This document shows, in pieces, positions 1-5,204 of a stretch of 5,378 bases of DNA; within the stretch, counting starts at the first letter, position 1, and each line of letters opens with the position of its first letter. The stretch comes from an uncultured Oscillospiraceae bacterium (GTDB lineage: Bacteria; Bacillota; Clostridia; Oscillospirales; Acutalibacteraceae), in contig USDZ01000123.1 of assembly GCA_900553525.1 (NCBI GenBank), forward strand, positions 1-5,378, written 5' to 3'. Under the pieces are notes generated by a model that did no database searches, had not been told where the DNA came from, and was given only the letters and a program-made list of their open reading frames with translations. The position numbers and the translations under genes are program-made.

Positions 1-151
1 GCTGAAAGAAGAGGGGTGTATCCGGCCGGATACCCGGATTTTCCTTAACCACTTTTCCCACAACTGCGGCAGCCTCCACGAAGAACTGGAGGCTATGGCG
101 GCAAAAGACGGCTTCGAAGTATCTTACGACGGTCTGATCGTGACCCTTTGA
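1..151 (+). CDS. MBL-fold metallo-hydrolase, C-terminal fragment
   Basis: The first 151 bases hold the last 49 codons of a gene that begins before the window; codons start at base 2 and TGA is at 149-151. The fragment reads IRPDTRIFLNHFSHN, then LHEELEAMAAKDGFEVSYDG and a short tail. From memory this matches the C-terminus of metallo-beta-lactamase-fold hydrolases of the phosphoribosyl cyclic phosphodiesterase (PhnP-like) type, where a late His in an 'NHFSHN'-like motif is a metal ligand and a 'GF.VAYDG' strand closes the domain. The catalytic HxHxDH motif would lie outside the window, so substrate and exact family cannot be decided. It converges on aroE and ends at a strong hairpin terminator 14 bases after its stop. 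The call rests on the C-terminal motif only. Confidence 0.7.
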   Translation, partial: LKEEGCIRPDTRIFLNHFSHNCGSLHEELEAMAAKDGFEVSYDGLIVTL

Positions 152-165
152 CTCCTCCAGATCCA

Positions 166-197
166 AAACACGCCCGCCGACTTCGGCGGGCGTGTTT
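166..197. terminator. Bidirectional intrinsic terminator between the MBL hydrolase gene and aroE
   Basis: A perfect inverted repeat pairs AAACACGCCCGCC (166-178) with GGCGGGCGTGTTT (185-197) around a GACTTC loop, in which a further G-C pair is possible. The outer A/T bases give a short T run at the 3' side on both strands, TTT then GATT on plus and TTTT on minus. It lies between the stops of two convergent genes, so it can serve both. Confidence 0.78.
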
Positions 198-222
198 GAT
201 TAAAGCGGCGGGACCGCCTGGT

Positions 223-240
223 CCGGCGGCCCTCCGCCGG
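223..240. repeat. GC-rich hairpin abutting the aroE stop codon
   Basis: CCGGCGG (223-229) and CCGCCGG (234-240) form a perfect 7-bp stem with a 4-base loop, directly next to the aroE stop (complement of 241-243). No T run follows on either strand, so alone it is not a classical terminator. It may protect the aroE mRNA 3' end or slow polymerase before the larger hairpin at 166-197. Chance is possible in such GC-rich sequence. Confidence 0.3.
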
Positions 241-1101
241 TCAGCCGAACGTGCGGGCCAGTTCCTCCCCGGCGTCGGCGATGAGGCGGCGGATATCGTC
301 TGTCTCAAAGGCGCCGCCGTACCAGCAGGCATGGGCTTCCACCGCCTGCCAGATCAGCATGGGCATACCGCCGGCGGTTTTGGCTCCACAGGCCGCCGCC
401 ATCCGAAGCAGCCTGGTCTCTCCCGGATTGTAGACCGCATCGAACACCGCGGCGGTATGGCGGAGCACCTCCTCATCCACCGGCGACATGTCCACCTGGG
501 GATACATCCCCACCGGTGTCGCGTTGATGAGCAGGTCGAAACCCTCGCCGGCCACTGTCCCGAGACGGGAAAGAAGAATCACATCAAAAGAGGCCCCGGG
601 AACCAAATCCCGGACGTAGGCGCCAAGAGCCTTCCCTGCGCCCAGGCTGGACTCCCGGACGGCGCAGGTGATTCGCGCGCCGGCCAGAGCGGCTTCACAG
701 GCGAAGGTACGGCCCACCCCGCCGCAGCCAAGCAGCGCCACCCGTCCCCCGAGGGAGATGTCCGCATCCCGCAGGGCGGCGAGAAATCCGCCGGCGTCGG
801 TATTATATCCCACCGGCCCTTCTTCGGTGACGGCGATGGTATTGACCGAACGGTAGAGCGCGGCCCGGCCCTGCAGTGCCGCCAGATGGGGAATCACTGC
901 CTGCTTGTGGGGAATGGTCACATTCAGGCCCTGCACCTGTCCGAGAAGGGACGGCAGCGCTGTATCCAAATCCGCGGGGGGGATGTCCTCAAGGGAGTAG
1001 GAAACGTCCCGCCCGCTCAAAGAAAAGAGACGGGCATGGATAAAGGGGGACAGGCTGTGTCCCAGGGGATGCCCGATCAGGGCGTAACGGTCTTTTGCCA
1101 T
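241..1101 (-). CDS. aroE: Shikimate dehydrogenase (NADP+)
   Basis: This gene makes a 286-residue cytoplasmic enzyme that reduces 3-dehydroshikimate to shikimate with NADPH in the aromatic amino acid (chorismate) pathway. The N-terminal substrate domain shows HPLGHSLSP (11-19), with the two shikimate-binding serines S16 and S18, NVTIPHK (60-66) with catalytic Lys66, and VNTI (86-89) followed by GYNTDA (98-103) with Asn87 and catalytic Asp102. These correspond to E. coli Ser14, Ser16, Lys65, Asn86 and Asp102. The Rossmann domain has the dinucleotide loop GCGGVG (125-130) and NATPVGM (193-199); the C-terminal part has GGMPMLIWQA with conserved Gln252. Length is normal for AroE. ATG was chosen because the family N-terminus begins only a few residues later and AAAGG lies upstream. 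It is divergent from acpP and convergent with the MBL gene, so it is probably transcribed alone. No clear promoter of its own was seen. Confidence 0.97.
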   Translation of the reverse strand: MAKDRYALIGHPLGHSLSPFIHARLFSLSGRDVSYSLEDIPPADLDTALPSLLGQVQGLNVTIPHKQAVIPHLAALQGRAALYRSVNTIAVTEEGPVGYNTDAGGFLAALRDADISLGGRVALLGCGGVGRTFACEAALAGARITCAVRESSLGAGKALGAYVRDLVPGASFDVILLSRLGTVAGEGFDLLINATPVGMYPQVDMSPVDEEVLRHTAAVFDAVYNPGETRLLRMAAACGAKTAGGMPMLIWQAVEAHACWYGGAFETDDIRRLIADAGEELARTFG

Positions 1102-1161
1102 CGCGATCCCGGCCTTTCTGCGGCGGTAAAAAAGAAAAACAGAAAATTTTCCAAAAGATGA

Positions 1162-1190
1162 TTGACAAACCGCCGGTTTACGAATACTAT
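1162..1190 (+). promoter_or_regulatory. Sigma-A-type promoter of acpP
   Basis: TTGACA (1162-1167, perfect -35) and TACTAT (1185-1190, five of six matches to TATAAT) are separated by exactly 17 bp. The stretch just upstream (about 1127-1155) carries A and T tracts that could act as an UP element. Transcription would start near 1197, leaving a GC-rich leader of about 110 bases before the acpP start. This is the strongest promoter-like sequence on the plus strand and fits a gene needed in large amounts. Confidence 0.8.
1167..1179. promoter_or_regulatory. Palindrome in the acpP promoter spacer, possible operator
   Basis: AAACCG (1167-1172) and CGGTTT (1174-1179) form a perfect inverted repeat around a single central C. 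It overlaps the last base of the -35 box and sits in the spacer, where a bound repressor would block polymerase. It does not match the FapR or FabT operator consensus as I remember them, so no regulator is proposed. It could be chance. Confidence 0.35.
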
Positions 1191-1307
1191 TTTGGTGTAC
1201 TCCCTAATTGCCGGCCTGCCGCCGACGGATTCCAGTATACCACACCGGGCCGTTTCGGTTCAATCCCGGGCGGGCGAAAGGGCAACAACATTGGAAGGAT
1301 GAGCTGG

Positions 1308-1535
1308 ATGGTACTCGAAAAGGTTAAGATGATCCTCAGCAATCAGTTTGATGTGGAAGAGGACAGCATCACCCCCGAAACCAACATCGCGGATGATCTG
1401 GGGGCGGATTCTCTGGATGTCGTGGATATGCTGATGTCCCTGGAGGATGAGTTTGATGTGGAAATCCCGGATGAGGAGATCGAACGCATCCGCACCGTGG
1501 GCGAGCTGGTTTCGTATATCGAGGAGAATATGTAA
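1308..1535 (+). CDS. acpP: Acyl carrier protein
   Basis: This 75-residue acidic protein carries the growing acyl chain on a 4'-phosphopantetheine arm during type II fatty acid synthesis and donates acyl groups to phospholipid synthesis. The family signature DDLGADSLDVVDMLMSLEDE spans residues 29-48, with Ser35 as the modification site (Ser36 in E. coli AcpP), followed by FDVEIPDEEIERIRTVGELVSYIE. The four-helix ACP layout and length are typical. An in-frame ATG at 1299 would add three residues, but it touches the ribosome binding sequence; GGAAGGA (1293-1299) is correctly spaced for the ATG at 1308, so that start was chosen. The gene stands alone between its own promoter and terminator, with no fab or pls gene visible, so housekeeping AcpP is the best call. 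A dedicated secondary-metabolite carrier is unlikely, because no synthase is nearby. Confidence 0.97.
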   Translation: MVLEKVKMILSNQFDVEEDSITPETNIADDLGADSLDVVDMLMSLEDEFDVEIPDEEIERIRTVGELVSYIEENM

Positions 1536-1564
1536 TATTCCCAACGTGTCAAAACGTAGGCTGT

Positions 1565-1600
1565 ATGCCGCGGACGGGCTTCCCGCCGGCGGCATTTTTT
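1565..1600 (+). terminator. Rho-independent terminator of acpP
   Basis: ATGCCGC (1565-1571) pairs with GCGGCAT (1589-1595). The upper stem continues through CGGG/CCCG with two mismatches to a CTT loop, and six T residues (1595-1600) follow. It starts 29 bases after the acpP stop and ends just before the metallopeptidase gene. Confidence 0.82.
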
Positions 1601-1610
1601 GCAGGGAGAG

Positions 1611-2363
1611 ATGGGATTGATCCGGCAAATCCATATGCCGCAGGGAGACCTGTGCTATGAATGGACCCGCAAGCGGGTCAAAAACTGGAACCTCCGGATC
1701 CGTCCCGACGGATCGGCAGCCCTGTCCACACCCTTCGGCGTGTCTGGAACCCAAGCCGACCGGTATATCGCGGGTAAGGCCGCCTGGATCGCGGCGGCAC
1801 AGCAAAGGTTTGCTGGGAATGCGGCGCGGCCCTTCGCCGACGGGGACAGGCTTTCCATAGCGGGAAAGCCTGTCTGCCTGCATATTGCGGCCGGAGAGCC
1901 CGGACCCGGTGAATGGGAAGAGGGGCGCCTGACCCTGCGGATTTCGGCCGGCCTGCCTCCCGAGGAGCGGGAAGGGGAAATCCGGGCAGCCCTGTGTCGG
2001 GCGCTCCTGCCCCGGGCTGCCCAGATGCTGGAGGATCAGCTTGCGCTCTGCCTTCCGCTGGTCGAAGCCGAAACAGGACGGCGGGAGGAAAGGCCTGTCC
2101 TCACCCTGCGATGGATGCGCTCGAGATGGGGAAGCTGCTCGCCCGGCCGGAACCGGATCACGTTGAACGCGGCGCTGATTCTGGCGCCGCCGGAATGCGC
2201 GGCTTATGTGGTGATCCACGAGCTTTGCCACCGGACCCATCTCGATCATTCCGCGGCGTTCCATCAACTGGTGGCACGGGTCCTGAGGCGGGCGGGCCTG
2301 CCGGAGGAAACGGCGCTCCGCCGCCGGCTGCGGAATTCCACTGCCGCGGCATGGATACGGTGA
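1611..2363 (+). CDS. YgjP/DUF45-type zinc metallopeptidase
   Basis: The product, about 250 residues, belongs to the YgjP-like (DUF45, M48-related) metallopeptidases, a widespread family whose substrates are poorly known. The N-terminal part has the family pattern of basic residues plus a beta strand (TRKRVKNWNLRIRPDG, then STPFG) and a WI-containing helix. The core shows WMRSRWGSCS (168-177), and then the zinc site VVIHELCHRTHLDHSAAFH, with His203 and His207 as ligands, Glu204 as catalytic base and His213 as likely third ligand. There is no signal peptide or membrane segment, so it is probably cytoplasmic. The start is uncertain: ATG at 1611 is very close to AGGGAG (1603-1608), TTG at 1617 has ideal spacing, and ATG at 1635 is a shorter option. 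A TTG at 1599 lies inside the acpP terminator T run and is unlikely. No promoter was recognised; it may depend on read-through from acpP. Confidence 0.9.
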   Translation: MGLIRQIHMPQGDLCYEWTRKRVKNWNLRIRPDGSAALSTPFGVSGTQADRYIAGKAAWIAAAQQRFAGNAARPFADGDRLSIAGKPVCLHIAAGEPGPGEWEEGRLTLRISAGLPPEEREGEIRAALCRALLPRAAQMLEDQLALCLPLVEAETGRREERPVLTLRWMRSRWGSCSPGRNRITLNAALILAPPECAAYVVIHELCHRTHLDHSAAFHQLVARVLRRAGLPEETALRRRLRNSTAAAWIR

Positions 2364-2369
2364 TGGCTG

Positions 2370-2398
2370 GGACAGGCGCTTTCCTGTCCGGCTTTTTT
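2370..2398 (+). terminator. Rho-independent terminator after the metallopeptidase gene
   Basis: GGACAGG (2370-2376) and CCTGTCC (2383-2389) form a perfect 7-bp stem with loop CGCTTT; GGC and six T residues (2393-2398) follow. It begins six bases after the metallopeptidase stop. On the minus strand the T run is missing, so it would not clearly terminate the convergent acetyltransferase transcript. Confidence 0.75.
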
Positions 2399-2399
2399 A

Positions 2400-2831
2400 T
2401 CATGAGGAAGCCGTTGTATGCAGACAGCAGGCATACCGGGAGATCCCGGAGCCGTATCGGTCGCCGAGGGCTTGGATCTCAAAGCCGCAGGCCCGGTAAA
2501 ATCCAACGGCATCCTCGTCGGTTTCCGCCAGCAGACTGCCGGATGCGTATCCGATGACCCACTCAATCAGCCGCAGGCCCAGCCCGCATCCCCGCCGGGC
2601 CGGAATCACACCGATGTTCCGGATAGTGGGCGAAATGGGATCGCGGACATCGAGGATCCGGGCCGCCGCCACCCCCCTCCTCTTCCAGGGCGAAAGCCCG
2701 GAGAGCCGGATCGTTGCGGCAGGCTTCCGCCTCCCAGCGGAGCCGTTCCTCTGTGGGCTGGTAGACGCTGTCCTTCAGCACCTCCCACAGGGCAGCGGAT
2801 CGGAATCGGCCGGTTCGAGAAATTGGCTCAT
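2400..2831 (-). pseudogene. GNAT-family N-acetyltransferase, broken by two frame changes
   Basis: The minus strand carries all parts of a GNAT protein of about 143 residues, which would use acetyl-CoA to acetylate an unknown amine, but in three reading frames. From ATG (2829-2831), with a strong ribosome binding site, translation reads MSQFLEPADSDPLPCGRC and stops (TGA, 2775-2777). The matching N-terminal helix, ALWEVLKDSVYQPTEERLRW and onward to ALEEE, lies in the next frame. At a run of six G residues (2672-2677) the sense moves to a third frame: RILDVRDP, then IGVIPARRGCGLG with the acetyl-CoA loop R-x-x-G-x-G/A (2577-2597), then AETDEDAVGFYRACGFEI and the end at 2400. The first change lies somewhere in 2799-2817. 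Removing one G from the run would restore GAG GAG GGG GTG GCG. Whether this is true decay, sequencing error or programmed slippage cannot be settled here; two separate breaks argue against programming. The pckG terminator upstream separates it from that gene. Confidence 0.8.
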
Positions 2832-2837
2832 GACGCT

Positions 2838-2844
2838 CTCCTTT
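2838..2844 (-). promoter_or_regulatory. Ribosome binding site of the GNAT gene
   Basis: AAAGGAG on the minus strand lies six bases before the ATG at 2829-2831. It is close to the ideal Shine-Dalgarno sequence and fixes that ATG as the original start, even though the frame it opens stops after 18 codons. Confidence 0.7.
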
Positions 2845-2954
2845 CAGCTAAACGGCGATCCCCTCTACGCCAGTGCGTTTCATAGGCTCCCCGGCTTCGT
2901 CCCGGCCGGCCCTTTTTTCTGCTGTTTTTTCATAACATCGGGCTGTCTTCAAGC

Positions 2955-2986
2955 AAAACCCCCGCCGGTATAAATCGGCGGGGGTT
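2955..2986 (-). terminator. Rho-independent terminator of pckG
   Basis: AACCCCCGCCG (2957-2967) and CGGCGGGGGTT (2976-2986) make a perfect 11-bp stem around an eight-base AT-rich loop. On the minus strand the stem is followed by a run of four T residues. It starts nine bases after the pckG stop codon. The plus strand has only TTGTTT, so the direction is mainly minus. Confidence 0.85.
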
Positions 2987-2995
2987 GTTTCCAAC

Positions 2996-4765
2996 TTATT
3001 TCAGATTGTTCCTCAAGGTGGCGAGCTGGTTCTTCAGCTCGGCCGGCAGCTTGTCGCCAAATTTCTCATAGAATTCGGCAATGCCGTCCGCCTCGGTCTT
3101 CCACAAATCCTTATCCACTTCCAGGATAGACTTGAGGGTATCCAGGCTGAAGTCCAAGCCTTCGAGGTTGATATCCTCGGCCTTCGGCACATAACCGATC
3201 GGGGTTTCCACCGCATCGGCCTTGCCTTCACAGCGCTTGATGATCCACTCGAGCACGCGGAGGTTGTCGCCGAAGCCCGGCCAGATGAAATGGCCTTCGT
3301 CGTCGGTGCGGAACCAGTTGACGTTGAATATTTTTGGAGCCTTGTCGCCGAGCATTTCGCCCATCTCAATCCAATGTGCGAAATAGTCGCCCATGTTATA
3401 ACCGCAGAACGGAAGCATAGCCATCGGGTCACGGCGTACAACGCCAACAGCGCCGGTAGCGGCTGCAGTTGTCTCAGAAGCCATTATTGAGCCTACGAAT
3501 ACGCCGTTCACAAAATCTCTTGACTGATATACCAGCGGAGCAGTCTTAGCGCGGCGGCCGCCGAATACTATAGCAGATATTGGCACACCCGTAAGGCTCT
3601 CAAATTCTGGGCTTATGCAGGGGCAGTTAACTGCCGGAGCTGTAAAACGGCTGTTCGGATGAGCACCTTTTTCTCCGCTTTCGCTGTCCCACTTCTCGCC
3701 CTTCCAGTTAAGAGCATTCTTCGGCGGGTTCTTGTCAAGGCCTTCCCACCACACTGTGTTGTCGTCAAGATTCTGAACAACGTTTGTGAATATTGTGTTT
3801 TTCTGAGTAGAAATAAGAGCGTTAGGATTGGACTTCATATTTGTGCCAGGCGCAACACCAAAGAAGCCGTTTTCCGGATTTATAGCCCACAGACGTCCGT
3901 CCGGACCCTTGCGCATCCAAGCTATGTCGTCGCCAACAGTCCAAATCTTATAGCCCTTGTTCCTGTATCCCTCTGGAGGAATAAGCATAGCGAGGTTTGT
4001 CTTACCGCAGGCTGACGGGAAAGCCGCAGCGATATATTTAACTTCGCCCTTTGGATTTTCAAGACCGAGTATGAGCATATGCTCAGCCATCCAGCCCTCG
4101 TTCTTACCCTGATAAGAAGCTATGCGCAGAGCAAAGCACTTCTTGCCAAGCAGAACATTTCCGCCGTAACCAGAGTTAACAGATATAATTGTGTTGTCCT
4201 GCGGGAAGTGGCAGATATAACGCTTCTCTTCGTCAATATCGCACTTGCAGTGCAGTCCGCGAACCCAGTCGTTTGAATCGCCGAGTACGTCTAAGACTTT
4301 CTTGCCTACCCTTGTCATTATAGCCATGTTGAGAACAACATATATAGAGTCTGTTATCTCAATACCCGCCTTTGCAAGCGGAGACCCTACCGGGCCCATT
4401 GAATAAGGTATAATGTACATTGTGCGGCCCTTATAGCTGTTCTTAGCTATATCATAAAGCATATCATATGCCTTTTTAGGATCCATCCAGTTATTTGTCG
4501 GACCTGCGTCCTCTTCCTTTTCACAGCAAATAAAAGTACGTCCCTCAACGCGAGCAACGTCGTTTACAGCTGTGCGGTGGAGATAGCATCCCGGAAGCTT
4601 TTCCTGATTGAGCTTAATCATTTCGCCGGTCGAAACAGCCTCTGCGCGGAGGGCGTCAAGCTGTTCCTCGCTGCCGTCAATCCACATCACATTGTCAGGA
4701 TTGACAAGCGCTTTCATCTCTTCTACATACGCGAGAATTGTTTTGTTTGATGTAAGTGCTGACAT
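2996..4765 (-). CDS. pckG: Phosphoenolpyruvate carboxykinase (GTP)
   Basis: The 589-residue product interconverts oxaloacetate + GTP and phosphoenolpyruvate + CO2 + GDP, in gluconeogenesis or, in many gut anaerobes, in the CO2-fixing direction. It is the GTP-type family, not the ATP-type PckA. Visible landmarks are VARVEGRT (70-77) with PEP-binding Arg72; SGYGGNVLLGKKCFALR (198-214) with metal ligand Lys209; AEHM with His229; the P-loop FPSACGKTN (249-257) with the reactive Cys253; GDD (278-280), whose second Asp is a metal ligand; NSRF (371-374); the mobile lid region after SETTAAATG; and NWFR (483-486) with FIWPGFGDN (493-501) for the guanine. Length is close to the usual ~600. AAAGGGG (4773-4779) lies seven bases before the ATG. 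It has its own promoter and terminator, so it is probably monocistronic. Codon use changes abruptly near codon 480, while all motifs stay intact. Confidence 0.97.
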   Translation of the reverse strand: MSALTSNKTILAYVEEMKALVNPDNVMWIDGSEEQLDALRAEAVSTGEMIKLNQEKLPGCYLHRTAVNDVARVEGRTFICCEKEEDAGPTNNWMDPKKAYDMLYDIAKNSYKGRTMYIIPYSMGPVGSPLAKAGIEITDSIYVVLNMAIMTRVGKKVLDVLGDSNDWVRGLHCKCDIDEEKRYICHFPQDNTIISVNSGYGGNVLLGKKCFALRIASYQGKNEGWMAEHMLILGLENPKGEVKYIAAAFPSACGKTNLAMLIPPEGYRNKGYKIWTVGDDIAWMRKGPDGRLWAINPENGFFGVAPGTNMKSNPNALISTQKNTIFTNVVQNLDDNTVWWEGLDKNPPKNALNWKGEKWDSESGEKGAHPNSRFTAPAVNCPCISPEFESLTGVPISAIVFGGRRAKTAPLVYQSRDFVNGVFVGSIMASETTAAATGAVGVVRRDPMAMLPFCGYNMGDYFAHWIEMGEMLGDKAPKIFNVNWFRTDDEGHFIWPGFGDNLRVLEWIIKRCEGKADAVETPIGYVPKAEDINLEGLDFSLDTLKSILEVDKDLWKTEADGIAEFYEKFGDKLPAELKNQLATLRNNLK

Positions 4766-4820
4766 ATTTTATCCCCTTTCGTTTTTTTGGCCTTTTTCCC
4801 ATCATCTATTTATGAAAGCC

Positions 4821-4860
4821 ATATCGATGTACAATAAAGCCATTAAGCCTTAATCGATAT
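4821..4860 (-). promoter_or_regulatory. Inverted repeat in the pckG leader, possible operator or 5' stem-loop
   Basis: ATATCGAT and ATCGATAT (4853-4860 and 4821-4828) form a perfect 8-bp inverted repeat, separated by 24 bases that can pair again weakly (TAAGGC with GCTTTA). The ATCGAT cores are 30 bp apart, about three helical turns, and sit at the predicted transcription start and within the leader. A dimer-binding operator pair or a stabilising 5' stem-loop are both possible; no known site was recognised. Confidence 0.4.
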
Positions 4861-4861
4861 C

Positions 4862-4890
4862 ATTATAAACCAAAATAAGTAATTATTCAA
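4862..4890 (-). promoter_or_regulatory. Sigma-A-type promoter of pckG
   Basis: On the minus strand TTGAAT (4885-4890) and a perfect TATAAT (4862-4867) are separated by exactly 17 bp in AT-rich DNA. Transcription would begin near 4855, leaving a leader of about 90 bases before the pckG ATG. Confidence 0.78.
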
Positions 4891-5204
4891 TTTATAACAA
4901 AAACAAATCCCAATTTTCAGCGCTATGTACATACTTTTTTATTTTTCACATCACAATTATGCACATTTATGTTAAATATCATTAAAGAGCAAGCTGGCAA
5001 AGCAGTATCTTTATTAAGAAAACAGCACATGTCCTTAGCGAGCACTGGAATATTTTCCAAATTTCTGCCTACAAAACGGCGTGGTAAATTCATTTGTACC
5101 TGTACGCTGTCCCAATACTTTTTCTGTCTCATGCCGGCATAGTCTCCTTGCCGCTAATACTCAATGTCATGACATAATGATTTTTTATTGCCTATTAAGA
5201 CGCA
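4891..5204. other. AT-rich intergenic region between tsaD and pckG, no convincing gene
   Basis: This stretch upstream of the pckG promoter has no recognisable RNA gene or family protein. A 69-codon minus-strand frame (4923-5132) begins with MRQKKYWDSVQVQMNL; a purine-rich AAGGAG lies 11 bases before its ATG, which is too far for good initiation, and I do not recognise the product, so it is not called as a gene. A nearer ATG gives only three codons. Two perfect palindromes occur, ATGCCGGCAT (5131-5140) and ATGTCATGACAT (5164-5175), and an imperfect one, GGAATATTTTCC, near 5047. No clear terminator for tsaD was seen. Confidence 0.5.

Noticed and set aside
148..1161. A 337-codon open frame on the plus strand across aroE
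   Set aside because: It is the antisense shadow of aroE in GC-rich DNA; the minus-strand frame has all AroE motifs and this one has no recognisable domain.
1102..1161. Promoter for aroE on the minus strand
   Set aside because: TTGTCA occurs, but no acceptable -10 lies at 16-18 bp from it, so no site is claimed.
1095..1307. In-frame upstream extension of acpP
   Set aside because: It would put the promoter and leader inside the coding region and give a 146-residue ACP, twice the family length. ATG at 1308 has a proper ribosome binding site.
1260..2267. A 335-codon open frame on the minus strand across acpP and the metallopeptidase gene
   Set aside because: It is antisense to two genes with clear family signatures and to the terminator between them; the composition is rich in Pro, Arg and Gly, as expected of a shadow frame.
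1913..2557. A 214-codon plus-strand frame overlapping the metallopeptidase gene
   Set aside because: It is a shifted-frame shadow that runs through the terminator and into the convergent GNAT gene, with low-complexity Gly/Pro/Ala/Arg content.
2848..2883. An 11-codon minus-strand frame (MKRTGVEGIAV) just before the GNAT gene, a possible leader peptide
   Set aside because: Its ribosome binding sequence is only three bases from the ATG and there is no attenuator structure after it.
3659..4015. A 118-codon plus-strand frame inside pckG
   Set aside because: It is antisense to the catalytic core of pckG and has no family signature.
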